From NCBI RefSeq assembly GCF_036014115.1, contig NZ_CP107913.1:2359001-2423000 (forward strand): a DNA stretch of 64,000 nt, given 5' to 3'. A program made the translations under genes and the position numbers. The notes under the pieces are model-generated. The model ran no database searches. It was given only the letters and a program-made list of their open reading frames with translations, and had not been told where the DNA came from. The stretch is from Streptomyces sp. NBC_00448. Its GTDB lineage: Bacteria; Actinomycetota; Actinomycetes; Streptomycetales; Streptomycetaceae. This document shows positions 54,426-61,768 of this stretch, in pieces; the stretch's first letter is position 1, and every line of letters starts with the position of its first letter.

Positions 54426-54574
54426 ATCTGTGCCTTTCGCGTGGGTCCTGGGCCGACGGAGCCACGCTAGTCCCCGGGCCGGGCGGCCCGTACGCAGGGG
54501 GGCGGCCCGGGGCCGGGGTGTCGTCAAACGCCGTGGGGCGCCCGGGGCGCTGCCGGACGGCCGTCAGGGGTGCG

Positions 54575-55678
54575 TCAGAACCTCTGGCGGCGCTGGGCCG
54601 GCTGCCGGTCGAGCCGGTGGGAGCCGGACCCCGGGGCGGGTTCGCCCTGGTCGGAGGCGTCCTCGGCGGTGTTCCCCGCGGTGTCCTCGGCGGGGTGTTC
54701 CCCGGCGGGCGCGGGCGTGGTGCCGTCGGCCGCGGCGCCCCCGCGGCTGACGGCCAGGCTCGTCGCGGTCGTCACCGCGAGCACGGCCACGATCACCCCC
54801 AGGGAGACGGGGATGGAGATCTCGGGGACGTGCGCCCCGGCCTCGTGCAGGGCGTGCAGCACCAGCTTGACGCCGATGAACCCGAGGATCACCGAGAGCC
54901 CGTACGACAGGTGCACCAGCCTCTTCAGCAGGCCGCCGATCAGGAAGTAGAGCTGGCGCAGGCCCATCAGCGCGAACGCGTTGGCGGTGAAGACGATGTA
55001 CGGGTCCTGGGTGAGGCCGAAGATCGCCGGGATCGAGTCGAGCGCGAAGAGCACGTCGGTGGTACCGATGGCGAGCATCACCACGAGCATCGGGGTCATC
55101 AGCCGCTTGCCGTTCTCGGTGACGAACAGCAGCGTGCCGTGGTAGCTCCGGGTGGACGGGACGCGCTTGCGCACCGCCTTGAGCACCCGGTTCTCCTCGA
55201 ACTCCTCGTCCTGCTGGGGTCCGGCCATCGCCTCCTTGACCAGCTTCCACGCGGTCCAGATCAGGAACGCGCCGAAGATGAAGAAGACCCAGGAGAAGCT
55301 CGCCACGATGGTGGCGCCGGCCGCGATGAACACCGCGCGCAGCAGGAGCGCGATGAGCACGCCGATCAGCAGGACGCGCTGCTGGTACCGCGTGGGCACC
55401 GCGAACTTCGCCATGATCAGCACGAAGACGAAGAGGTTGTCGACGCTGAGCGACTTCTCGGTGATGTATCCGGCGAAGAACTCGCCGGCGGGGCGGCCGC
55501 CGGCGAAGACCAGCAGGCCGACGCCGAACAGTCCGGCGAGGACGACCCAGACCGCGGTCCAGATCCCGGCCTCGCGGACGGACACGTCGTGGGGGTTGCG
55601 GCCGATCAGAAAGTCGGCGCCGATGAGGGCGAACAGTCCTGCGATGGTGAGCGCCCAGAGGGTGAGCGAGACATCCAC
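54575..55678 (-). CDS. terC: TerC-family integral membrane protein
   Basis: 367 aa from the GTG at 55678 with GGAGAT upstream. Up to nine hydrophobic helices with the TerC acidic membrane motifs: the ADFLIGRN start, KSLSVDNLFVFVLIMAKFAVP and IGTTDVLFALDSIPAIFGLTQDPYIVFTANAFALMGLRQLYFLIG. TerC/Alx proteins are linked to metal (Mn) handling and Ter stress systems. C-terminal ~60 residues are acidic and disordered. It is followed upstream by two TerD-domain genes, forming a Ter group. No yybP-ykoY riboswitch could be recognised in its 5' region. Confidence 0.9.
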   Translation of the reverse strand: MDVSLTLWALTIAGLFALIGADFLIGRNPHDVSVREAGIWTAVWVVLAGLFGVGLLVFAGGRPAGEFFAGYITEKSLSVDNLFVFVLIMAKFAVPTRYQQRVLLIGVLIALLLRAVFIAAGATIVASFSWVFFIFGAFLIWTAWKLVKEAMAGPQQDEEFEENRVLKAVRKRVPSTRSYHGTLLFVTENGKRLMTPMLVVMLAIGTTDVLFALDSIPAIFGLTQDPYIVFTANAFALMGLRQLYFLIGGLLKRLVHLSYGLSVILGFIGVKLVLHALHEAGAHVPEISIPVSLGVIVAVLAVTTATSLAVSRGGAAADGTTPAPAGEHPAEDTAGNTAEDASDQGEPAPGSGSHRLDRQPAQRRQRF

Positions 55679-55934
55679 GGGATCTCCGGCTGTAGCGGTC
55701 GGTCAAACAACCGTACACGAATGCCCAAGAAATGGTAAAGAGATGCTGAATGTGGCGGCGTGTCGCGCTCCGGGCGGCAGCGGCGCGCCGGGTGGGTCAT
55801 GCGTGCTCGCGGGCAGTCCGTACGGAGCCGAGCGGGCGGCTTCGGGCCGTGCGGACGCCGCGTCTGATCGGGCGGGGAACGGGGGCGGCGTCAGCCGCGG
55901 CGGCCGGGGCGGGCGCGGTACGGCCGGGCCGCCC

Positions 55935-57893
55935 TCACCTCCCGTACGCCGGGCGGGCCGCGGCCAGCCTGCGCAGCACCTGCGCCACCACCTGGCTGCC
56001 CGGCGGCACCAGCGCGGGTTCGTACGTCCACGCGTGGCCCACCCACGGGTCGGCGAGGTGGTCGCTGGGCAGCGGGGTGAGCCGCAGCATCGAGCGCCAC
56101 AGCGGGTCGAGCACCGGGCCGTACGCCGAGGCGTCGTCGCGATCGGCGACCAGCAGCAGGTGGACGCCCGCGGCGGGCCCTTCGTCGGCGAGGTAGCGCA
56201 GCTGGTTGACGGCGCGGTCGTCGAAGCCGTACGGGAACTCGTTGACGATCAGCAACTGCTCGGCCTGGTCGAACCCGGGCGGCAGCGAGTCGGCCGCCCC
56301 GCCGCGCATGGCCATCTGGAGCAGGTCGACCCGCGCGGTGAGGCGGCCCAGCACCTCGTTGACACCGGCGGCGCCCGCGGCCGGCTGCGGCAGCGCCAGC
56401 GCGCCACCGGAGTACAGCGGGGCGAACGCGGTGGCGGCCGAGCCGGCCGGGTCCAGCGCGTGCATGGCGAAGCCGCCCGCCGGGTGGCAGGCCAGCAGCC
56501 GGGCGGCGATCGCGACGGCGGCCTCCATCGCGACGCCGCGGTCGTCGGCGCTGTCGATCCACAGCCCGCGCTCCAGCGGCAGCCGGACCAGCAGCGGGAT
56601 CTGCAGTTCGGGCGCCTCGGGCACGGTGAGGCCGCCGAGCCGCACGGCGAGCGCCGGCTGCTCGGGCACTTCGTACGCGTGCCAGGCCGGGTTCTCCCAG
56701 CCGGCGAACGCGGGCGGCAGCGCGGGCTCGACCACCTCGGCCTCGGCGGCGAGTTGGGCGAGGTCGCGGTCGAGCACGGCCCTGGCCTGGTCGACCAGCG
56801 CGACCTGCTTCGTCATCGCCTGGTCGCGGGCCGCCTCGGCCTGCGCTCCGCCGCGGGTGCGCGGGTCGGCGAGCAGCGCGTCCAGCTCCTGGTCGTACCG
56901 CGACTGCGCGAAATCCTCGGCGCTGCGGTACGCGGCGACGGTGCGGGCCAGGTCCTCGAACATGCCCCAGATCTGGTTGTGCAGCCGCTCCTCCAAGGTC
57001 CAGCCGCCGGCGTCCCCGGCGACCGGGACGGGCGGGCCGTCCGCGGAGGCGGGTGCCGCGGCGGCCGGGGCGTACTGCGGCGGGGGCGGCGGCATCGGCG
57101 GGGCGCTCGACGCGGACGCCGGCTCGGGCTGCGGCGCGGCCGGTACAGTGCGGCGGCGCGGGTGGCGGTAGTCCACCGGGCCGGCCGGCGGCGCTTCGGC
57201 GGGGGCGGGCACGGTGGGCGCTGCGGAGGTCGTGTGTGCCGCGGGCGCTGCGGGCGACGTGGGCGTTGCGAGCGCTGGGGGCGCGTCCACCGAACGGGAC
57301 TGCTCGCGCTCCACCGCGTCGTGGATCTCCTGCGCGACCGCGCGGGCGTCGGGCACGCCCTGGTCGAGCAGCAGCGCGGGCAGCCCGCCGTCGTACCCCT
57401 GGCCGACCGCGCGGACCTTCCAGGTGCCCTGGCGCCGGTAGAGCTCGACGGCGAGCAGGGCGGTCTCGCTGCCCAGGCCGGTGAGGGTGTAGCCGGCGAT
57501 GGCGGTGCCGTCGGGGTCGGTCACGGCCACGTGCGGGGCCGGCGCGGCACCGAAGTCCGCGGGGGCGCCGGCGCGGCCGACGGGCAGCGCCAGCAGGACG
57601 TGGACGCGGTGCACGTCCTGCGGCATGGCGCCCAGGTCCACGGCGAGGCGGTGCTCGGCGGCGGCCTGCCTCGGCACCTCGACACCCGGAAGCTGCGGCG
57701 CGCCGGGGTGGGCCAGCCACTCCCGCCCGGCCGCCGGGCCCGACCGGCCGTCGCCGCTGTCCGGCCCGAAGGCCCGGCCCTCTGCGTCGCCCAGGGTGAC
57801 CGCGGCCACCACCGGGGTCCCCGCCGACACCCGGATCTCCAGCCGGTTGCCGGGCAGCGGATGGTTCTGCCCCCGGACCAGTTCGGCCGTCAT
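55935..57893 (-). CDS. TerD domain fused to a degenerate FtsK-like P-loop domain
   Basis: 652 aa from the ATG at 57893. Residues ~1-200: TerD-type beta-sandwich (ELVRGQNHPLPGNRLEIRVS, LAVDLGAMPQDVHRVHVLLAL, VAVTDPDGTAIAGYTLTGLGSETALLAVELYRRQGTWKVRAVGQGYDGGL). ~200-300: Pro/Ala linker. ~305-405: helical, possibly coiled coil (EERLHNQIWGMFEDLARTV). ~430-652: FtsK/SpoIIIE-like: the place of Walker A reads LPLERGLWIDSADDRG, without Gly-Lys-Ser/Thr; the Walker B-like strand is QLLIVNEFPYGF, then LADEGPAAGVHLLLVADR. ATP hydrolysis is doubtful. Likely a structural or sensing part of a Ter membrane-associated system. Confidence 0.8.
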   Translation of the reverse strand: MTAELVRGQNHPLPGNRLEIRVSAGTPVVAAVTLGDAEGRAFGPDSGDGRSGPAAGREWLAHPGAPQLPGVEVPRQAAAEHRLAVDLGAMPQDVHRVHVLLALPVGRAGAPADFGAAPAPHVAVTDPDGTAIAGYTLTGLGSETALLAVELYRRQGTWKVRAVGQGYDGGLPALLLDQGVPDARAVAQEIHDAVEREQSRSVDAPPALATPTSPAAPAAHTTSAAPTVPAPAEAPPAGPVDYRHPRRRTVPAAPQPEPASASSAPPMPPPPPQYAPAAAAPASADGPPVPVAGDAGGWTLEERLHNQIWGMFEDLARTVAAYRSAEDFAQSRYDQELDALLADPRTRGGAQAEAARDQAMTKQVALVDQARAVLDRDLAQLAAEAEVVEPALPPAFAGWENPAWHAYEVPEQPALAVRLGGLTVPEAPELQIPLLVRLPLERGLWIDSADDRGVAMEAAVAIAARLLACHPAGGFAMHALDPAGSAATAFAPLYSGGALALPQPAAGAAGVNEVLGRLTARVDLLQMAMRGGAADSLPPGFDQAEQLLIVNEFPYGFDDRAVNQLRYLADEGPAAGVHLLLVADRDDASAYGPVLDPLWRSMLRLTPLPSDHLADPWVGHAWTYEPALVPPGSQVVAQVLRRLAAARPAYGR

Positions 57894-57975
57894 GCCAGCC
57901 GCCCCCTGCTTTTCGTTGTCGTGCGTGTCCGTCTGCGCGCCGTGGCCCGGTCGCCCGGGCCACGGCCCCACCCTG

Positions 57976-58554
57976 CTACAGGGCGGGCAGTATCGCCGGG
58001 ATCAGGTCCTGGAACGTCCGGCCGTTGGCCGCGGTGCCGATCGCGGTCATCGACCAACCGGTGGTTCCCCGCTGCACCTTGGCCATGATCTGCGCGGTGT
58101 ACGGGCCACCACCGGTGAGGGTGTAGCGGGCCAGCTCCTGGCCGTTGCTCTCGTCCACCAGGCGGCAGAACGCGTTCTGCACCTCGGCGAAGGTCTGGCC
58201 GGTGAAGGAGTTCACCGTGAAGACGATCTGGTCGACATGCACCGGGACCCGCTGGAGGTCGACGATGATCGACTCGTCGTCGCCGCCCTGGCCCGCGCCG
58301 CCGACGAGGTTGTCGCCGGTGTGCCGGACCGAGCCGTCGTCACTGGTGAGGTGGCGGAAGAACACCACGTCGACCGGCTGCTTGTCGGCGAAGAGGACCG
58401 CGGAGGCGTCGAGGTCGATCTCCCGCGTGCGGCTGCCGAACAGACCCCGGCGCGGCGCAGCCTGCCAGCCCAGCCCCATCCTGACCGCGGTCAGCGTCCC
58501 CCCGTCGGCCTTGCTCAGGCTGATCTTCTGCCCCTTGGTCATGTTGACCGTCAC
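57976..58554 (-). CDS. terD: TerD-family protein
   Basis: 192 aa from the GTG at 58554, with GAGAGGGGA upstream; the ATG four codons on (MTKGQKISL) is the alternative. Complete TerD domain: KGQKISLSKADGGTLTAVRMGLGWQ, REIDLDASAVLFADKQPVDVVFFRHLTSDDGSVRHTGDNLVGGAGQGGDDESIIVDLQRVPVHVDQIVFTVNSFTGQTF and ELARYTLTGGGPYTAQIMAKVQRG. The Asp-rich GDNLVGG...GDDESI loop is the calcium-binding motif of the family. First gene of the terD-(TerD/FtsK-like)-terC group. Confidence 0.93.
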   Translation of the reverse strand: MTVNMTKGQKISLSKADGGTLTAVRMGLGWQAAPRRGLFGSRTREIDLDASAVLFADKQPVDVVFFRHLTSDDGSVRHTGDNLVGGAGQGGDDESIIVDLQRVPVHVDQIVFTVNSFTGQTFAEVQNAFCRLVDESNGQELARYTLTGGGPYTAQIMAKVQRGTTGWSMTAIGTAANGRTFQDLIPAILPAL

Positions 58555-58771
58555 GCGCTGTCCCCTCTCACCCGTTGTGTTCCGACTGCTTCGTGCGCTT
58601 CATCCGCGGCTCTGGCACGGAAAAGCCGTGCCCGCACCCTAACAAGACGCCGCCGGACGGTATCCCGGTTCGTCAGCGCGGAATTCCGATTGTCCGCCTG
58701 CCCGCCCACGGTGCTGACGCGCTTGCCCGCCCGGGGCTACCGCGACGCAACATCCGTGGGCGCGGCCGGCG

Positions 58772-60868
58772 TTACGCGATGCCCGCCTCGCGCATCTGCC
58801 GCAGCTCCTTCTTCAGGTCGCCCAGCTCGTCCCTGAGCCGGGCGGCCACCTCGAACTTCAGCTCGCCGGCCGCGGTGTGCATCTGCTCGGTGAGTTGGGC
58901 GATGAGGTCGGCGAGTTCCTCGGCGGGCAGCGCCGCCCCCGTCCGCTTCTCCCCTGCCTTGCCGGCCAGCGCCGGCACCGGCGCCTTGCCGCGCGAGCGC
59001 TGCCGCCCGGAGCCCAGCAGCTCCTGCGTGTCGGCCTCCTCGCGGGCGTAGGCGTCCAGGATGCCGGCGATCTTCTTGCGCAACGGCTGCGGGTCGATGC
59101 CGCGCTCGGTGTTGTACGCGATCTGCTTCTCCCGGCGGCGATTGGTCTCGTCGATGGCCTTCGCCATCGCCGGGGTGATCCGGTCGGCGTACATGTGCAC
59201 CTGGCCGGAGACGTTACGGGCGGCGCGGCCGATGGTCTGGATGAGGGAGGTGCCCGACCGCAGGAAGCCCTCCTTGTCCGCGTCGAGGATCGCCACGAGC
59301 GAGACCTCGGGCAGGTCCAGGCCCTCACGCAGCAGGTTGATGCCGACCAGGACGTCGAACTCGCCGGCGCGCAGCTCCTGGAGCAGCTCCATCCGGCGCA
59401 GCGTGTCGATGTCGCTGTGCAGGTACCGCACCTGCACGCCCAGCTCCAGCAGGTAGTCGGTGAGGTCCTCGGCCATCTTCTTGGTGAGGGTGGTGACCAG
59501 CACCCGCTCGTCCTTCTCCGCGCGCACCCGGATCTCGTGCACCAGGTCGTCGATCTGGCCCTCGGTGGGCTTGACCACGACCTCGGGGTCGATCAGCCCG
59601 GTCGGCCGGATGATCTGCTCCACCACGCCGTCGCCGCGGGAGAGTTCGTACGGCCCGGGGGTCGCCGACAGATAGACCTTCTGGCCGACCCGGGTCAGGA
59701 ACTCCTCCCACTTCAGCGGGCGGTTGTCCAGCGCGGAGGGCAGCCGGAAGCCGTGGTCGACGAGGGTGCGCTTGCGGGACGCGTCGCCTTCGTACATCGC
59801 GCCGATCTGCGGCACCGTGTTGTGCGACTCGTCGATGACCAGCAGGAAGTCCTCGGGGAAGTAGTCGATGAGGGTGTCCGGGGCGGAGCCGGGGCCACGG
59901 CCGTCGATGTGCCGGGAGTAGTTCTCGATGCCGGAGCAGGTGCCGATCTGCCGCATCATCTCGATGTCGTACGTGGTGCGCATCCGCAGCCGCTGGGCCT
60001 CCAGGAGCTTGCCCTGCTTCTCCAGCAAGGCGAGCTGGCCCTCCAGCTCCTGCTCGATCCCGGCGATGGCCCGCTCCATGCGCTCGGGTCCCGCGACGTA
60101 GTGCGTCGCGGGGAAGACGTAGACCTGCTCGTCCTCGGTGATGACCTCGCCGGTGAGCGGGTGCAGCGTGTAGAGCGCCTCGATCTCGTCGCCGAACATC
60201 TCGATGCGGACGGCCAGCTGCTCGTAGACCGGGAAGATCTCGACGGTGTCGCCGCGGACCCGGAAGGTGCCGCGGGTGAACGCCAGGTCGTTGCGCGTGT
60301 ACTGGATGTCGACGAACTTGCGCAGCAGCCGGTCGCGGTCGATCACGTCGCCGACCTTGAGCCGGACCATCCGGTCGATGTACTCCTGCGGGGTGCCCAG
60401 GCCGTAGATGCACGAGACGGAGGCGACCACGACGACGTCCCTGCGGGTGAGCAGCGAGTTCGTCGCCGAGTGGCGCAGCCGCTCCACCTCCTCGTTGATC
60501 GACGAGTCCTTCTCGATGTAGGTGTCCGTCTGCGGGACGTACGCCTCGGGCTGGTAGTAGTCGTAGTACGACACGAAGTACTCGACCGCGTTGTTCGGCA
60601 GGAGCTCGCGGAACTCGTTGGCGAGCTGGGCGGCCAGCGTCTTGTTTGGGGCCATCACCAGGGTGGGGCGCTGGAGCCGCTCGATCATCCACGCGGTGGT
60701 CGCCGACTTGCCCGTGCCGGTGGCGCCGAGCAGCACCACGTCCTGTTCGTCGGCGCGGATACGGCGCTCGAGGTCCTCGATCGCCGCCGGCTGGTCGCCG
60801 CTGGGCTGGAAGGGGCTGACGACCTCGAAAGGCGCCACAGTGCGTTCGATGTCTGAAACGGGCCGCAT
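58772..60868 (-). CDS. uvrB: UvrB excinuclease helicase subunit
   Basis: 698 aa from the ATG at 60868. It verifies lesions and positions UvrC. Walker [20 protein letters not shown], beta-hairpin [30 protein letters not shown] box [13 protein letters not shown], motifs [33 protein letters not shown] and [11 protein letters not shown], and the C-terminal UVR domain [31 protein letters not shown] that pairs with the UVR of UvrC. A non-conserved ~45-residue linker ([27 protein letters not shown]) precedes the UVR domain. Confidence 0.98.
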   Translation of the reverse strand: MRPVSDIERTVAPFEVVSPFQPSGDQPAAIEDLERRIRADEQDVVLLGATGTGKSATTAWMIERLQRPTLVMAPNKTLAAQLANEFRELLPNNAVEYFVSYYDYYQPEAYVPQTDTYIEKDSSINEEVERLRHSATNSLLTRRDVVVVASVSCIYGLGTPQEYIDRMVRLKVGDVIDRDRLLRKFVDIQYTRNDLAFTRGTFRVRGDTVEIFPVYEQLAVRIEMFGDEIEALYTLHPLTGEVITEDEQVYVFPATHYVAGPERMERAIAGIEQELEGQLALLEKQGKLLEAQRLRMRTTYDIEMMRQIGTCSGIENYSRHIDGRGPGSAPDTLIDYFPEDFLLVIDESHNTVPQIGAMYEGDASRKRTLVDHGFRLPSALDNRPLKWEEFLTRVGQKVYLSATPGPYELSRGDGVVEQIIRPTGLIDPEVVVKPTEGQIDDLVHEIRVRAEKDERVLVTTLTKKMAEDLTDYLLELGVQVRYLHSDIDTLRRMELLQELRAGEFDVLVGINLLREGLDLPEVSLVAILDADKEGFLRSGTSLIQTIGRAARNVSGQVHMYADRITPAMAKAIDETNRRREKQIAYNTERGIDPQPLRKKIAGILDAYAREEADTQELLGSGRQRSRGKAPVPALAGKAGEKRTGAALPAEELADLIAQLTEQMHTAAGELKFEVAARLRDELGDLKKELRQMREAGIA

Positions 60869-60996
60869 GACACCACCGTACGGCGCCCCTGTGACAATCA
60901 GGGTCCCGCTCGCCCCCGCCCACCTCACGAAGTGGCTTTGACCTGCGGTTTTCATGGTGGCGGCGGTGAGGCGGGGGCGTTGTCGGACCCTGCGTC

Positions 60997-61002
60997 TAGC
61001 GT
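60997..61002 (+). promoter_or_regulatory. -10 hexamer TAGCGT for a leaderless mRNA
   Basis: TAGCGT is 7 nt before the ATG at 61010. No convincing -35 or ribosome site. Confidence 0.4.
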
Positions 61003-61009
61003 GGTGGGC

Positions 61010-61537
61010 ATGGACGAGGTGGCGTGGGTGGTGCGGGACACGGCGGTGGGGCCGCTGATGGCGGCGTGGAGCGGTCAGGGGCTGGTGCTGGTGGCGTTCA
61101 GGGCGGGGCCGGCGACGGTGGCGCGGGAGGTGGGCGCGCTGGAGCGGCGGCTGGGGTGCGCCGTGGTGGAGGACCCGGAGCGGCTTGCGCCGGTGACGGA
61201 GCAGCTGGACGCGTACTTCGCGGGGGAGCTGAAGGAGTTCGATCTCGCGCTGGACTGGTCGCTGACCACCGGTTTCAACCGGCGGGTGCTGCGGGAGCTG
61301 GCGACGGGCGTGCCGTACGGCGCGGTGGTGGGCTATCAGGATCTCGCCGACCGGGTGGGCGAGCCGGGCGCGGCGCGGGCGGTGGGCGCGGCGATGGGGG
61401 CGAATCCGCTGCCGGTGGTGGTGCCCTGCCATCGGGTGGTGGAGAGCGACGGCGGCATAGGCGGCTTCGGCGGCGGCCTGGAGATCAAGCGGACGCTGCT
61501 GGCGCTGGAAGGGGTGCTGCCCGCTCCGCTGTTCTGA
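61010..61537 (+). CDS. methylated-DNA-protein cysteine methyltransferase (Ogt type)
   Basis: 175 aa. Removes alkyl groups from O6-alkylguanine by irreversible transfer to Cys. Active site [36 protein letters not shown] is complete (PCHRV), with the N-hinge Asn in [15 protein letters not shown] and helix-turn-helix-like [32 protein letters not shown]. The N-terminal half ([23 protein letters not shown]) is the usual ribonuclease-like domain. Diverges from uvrB by 141 bp, giving a small DNA-repair cluster. Confidence 0.93.
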   Translation: MDEVAWVVRDTAVGPLMAAWSGQGLVLVAFRAGPATVAREVGALERRLGCAVVEDPERLAPVTEQLDAYFAGELKEFDLALDWSLTTGFNRRVLRELATGVPYGAVVGYQDLADRVGEPGAARAVGAAMGANPLPVVVPCHRVVESDGGIGGFGGGLEIKRTLLALEGVLPAPLF

Positions 61538-61679
61538 CGGCCTCCCGGCGGTCGATGGGTGCGCGCGCTGCCCCCTCCCGGCGGGGCGGCGGACCGGGCC
61601 CCGCGGGCCGAGCGCCGGTGCGTCCTGGTGCGCCCGCCGGGCGAGGCGTGCCCGGGAACGGCCCGTTCGGTCCGATCTA

Positions 61680-61708
61680 TTGACATGCTCCCGCCTCCTC
61701 CCCAGGAT
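61680..61708 (+). promoter_or_regulatory. sigma-70-like promoter of the fucosidase gene
   Basis: TTGACA (61680-61685), 17-nt spacer, CAGGAT (61703-61708). It is the best -35/-10 pair seen in the window. Transcription would begin near 61715, giving a ~55-nt leader with GAGGAGGG near the start codon. Confidence 0.6.
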
Positions 61709-61712
61709 CACT

Positions 61713-61740
61713 CATCGGATGTATACCCATTCGCGATGGG
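61713..61740. promoter_or_regulatory. candidate operator over the fucosidase transcription start
   Basis: CCCAT-5 nt-ATGGG (61726-61740) preceded by CATCGGATGTATACC. The region lies just after the -10, where a repressor would block the start. The cognate regulator is not in the window. Confidence 0.4.
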
Positions 61741-61768
61741 CCAATCCCCAGGGCACTGAGGAGGGCGC

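Noticed and set aside
55679-55934. Search for a yybP-ykoY manganese riboswitch upstream of terC
   Set aside because: The conserved loops of that riboswitch are not visible; only a short AT-richer stretch that may be the promoter.
58704-58761. GCCCACGG and CCGTGGGC as a terminator of uvrB
   Set aside because: 8-bp arms with a 42-nt loop and located on the upstream side of the TerD promoter region; too weak to call. The 217-bp gap otherwise shows nothing clear.
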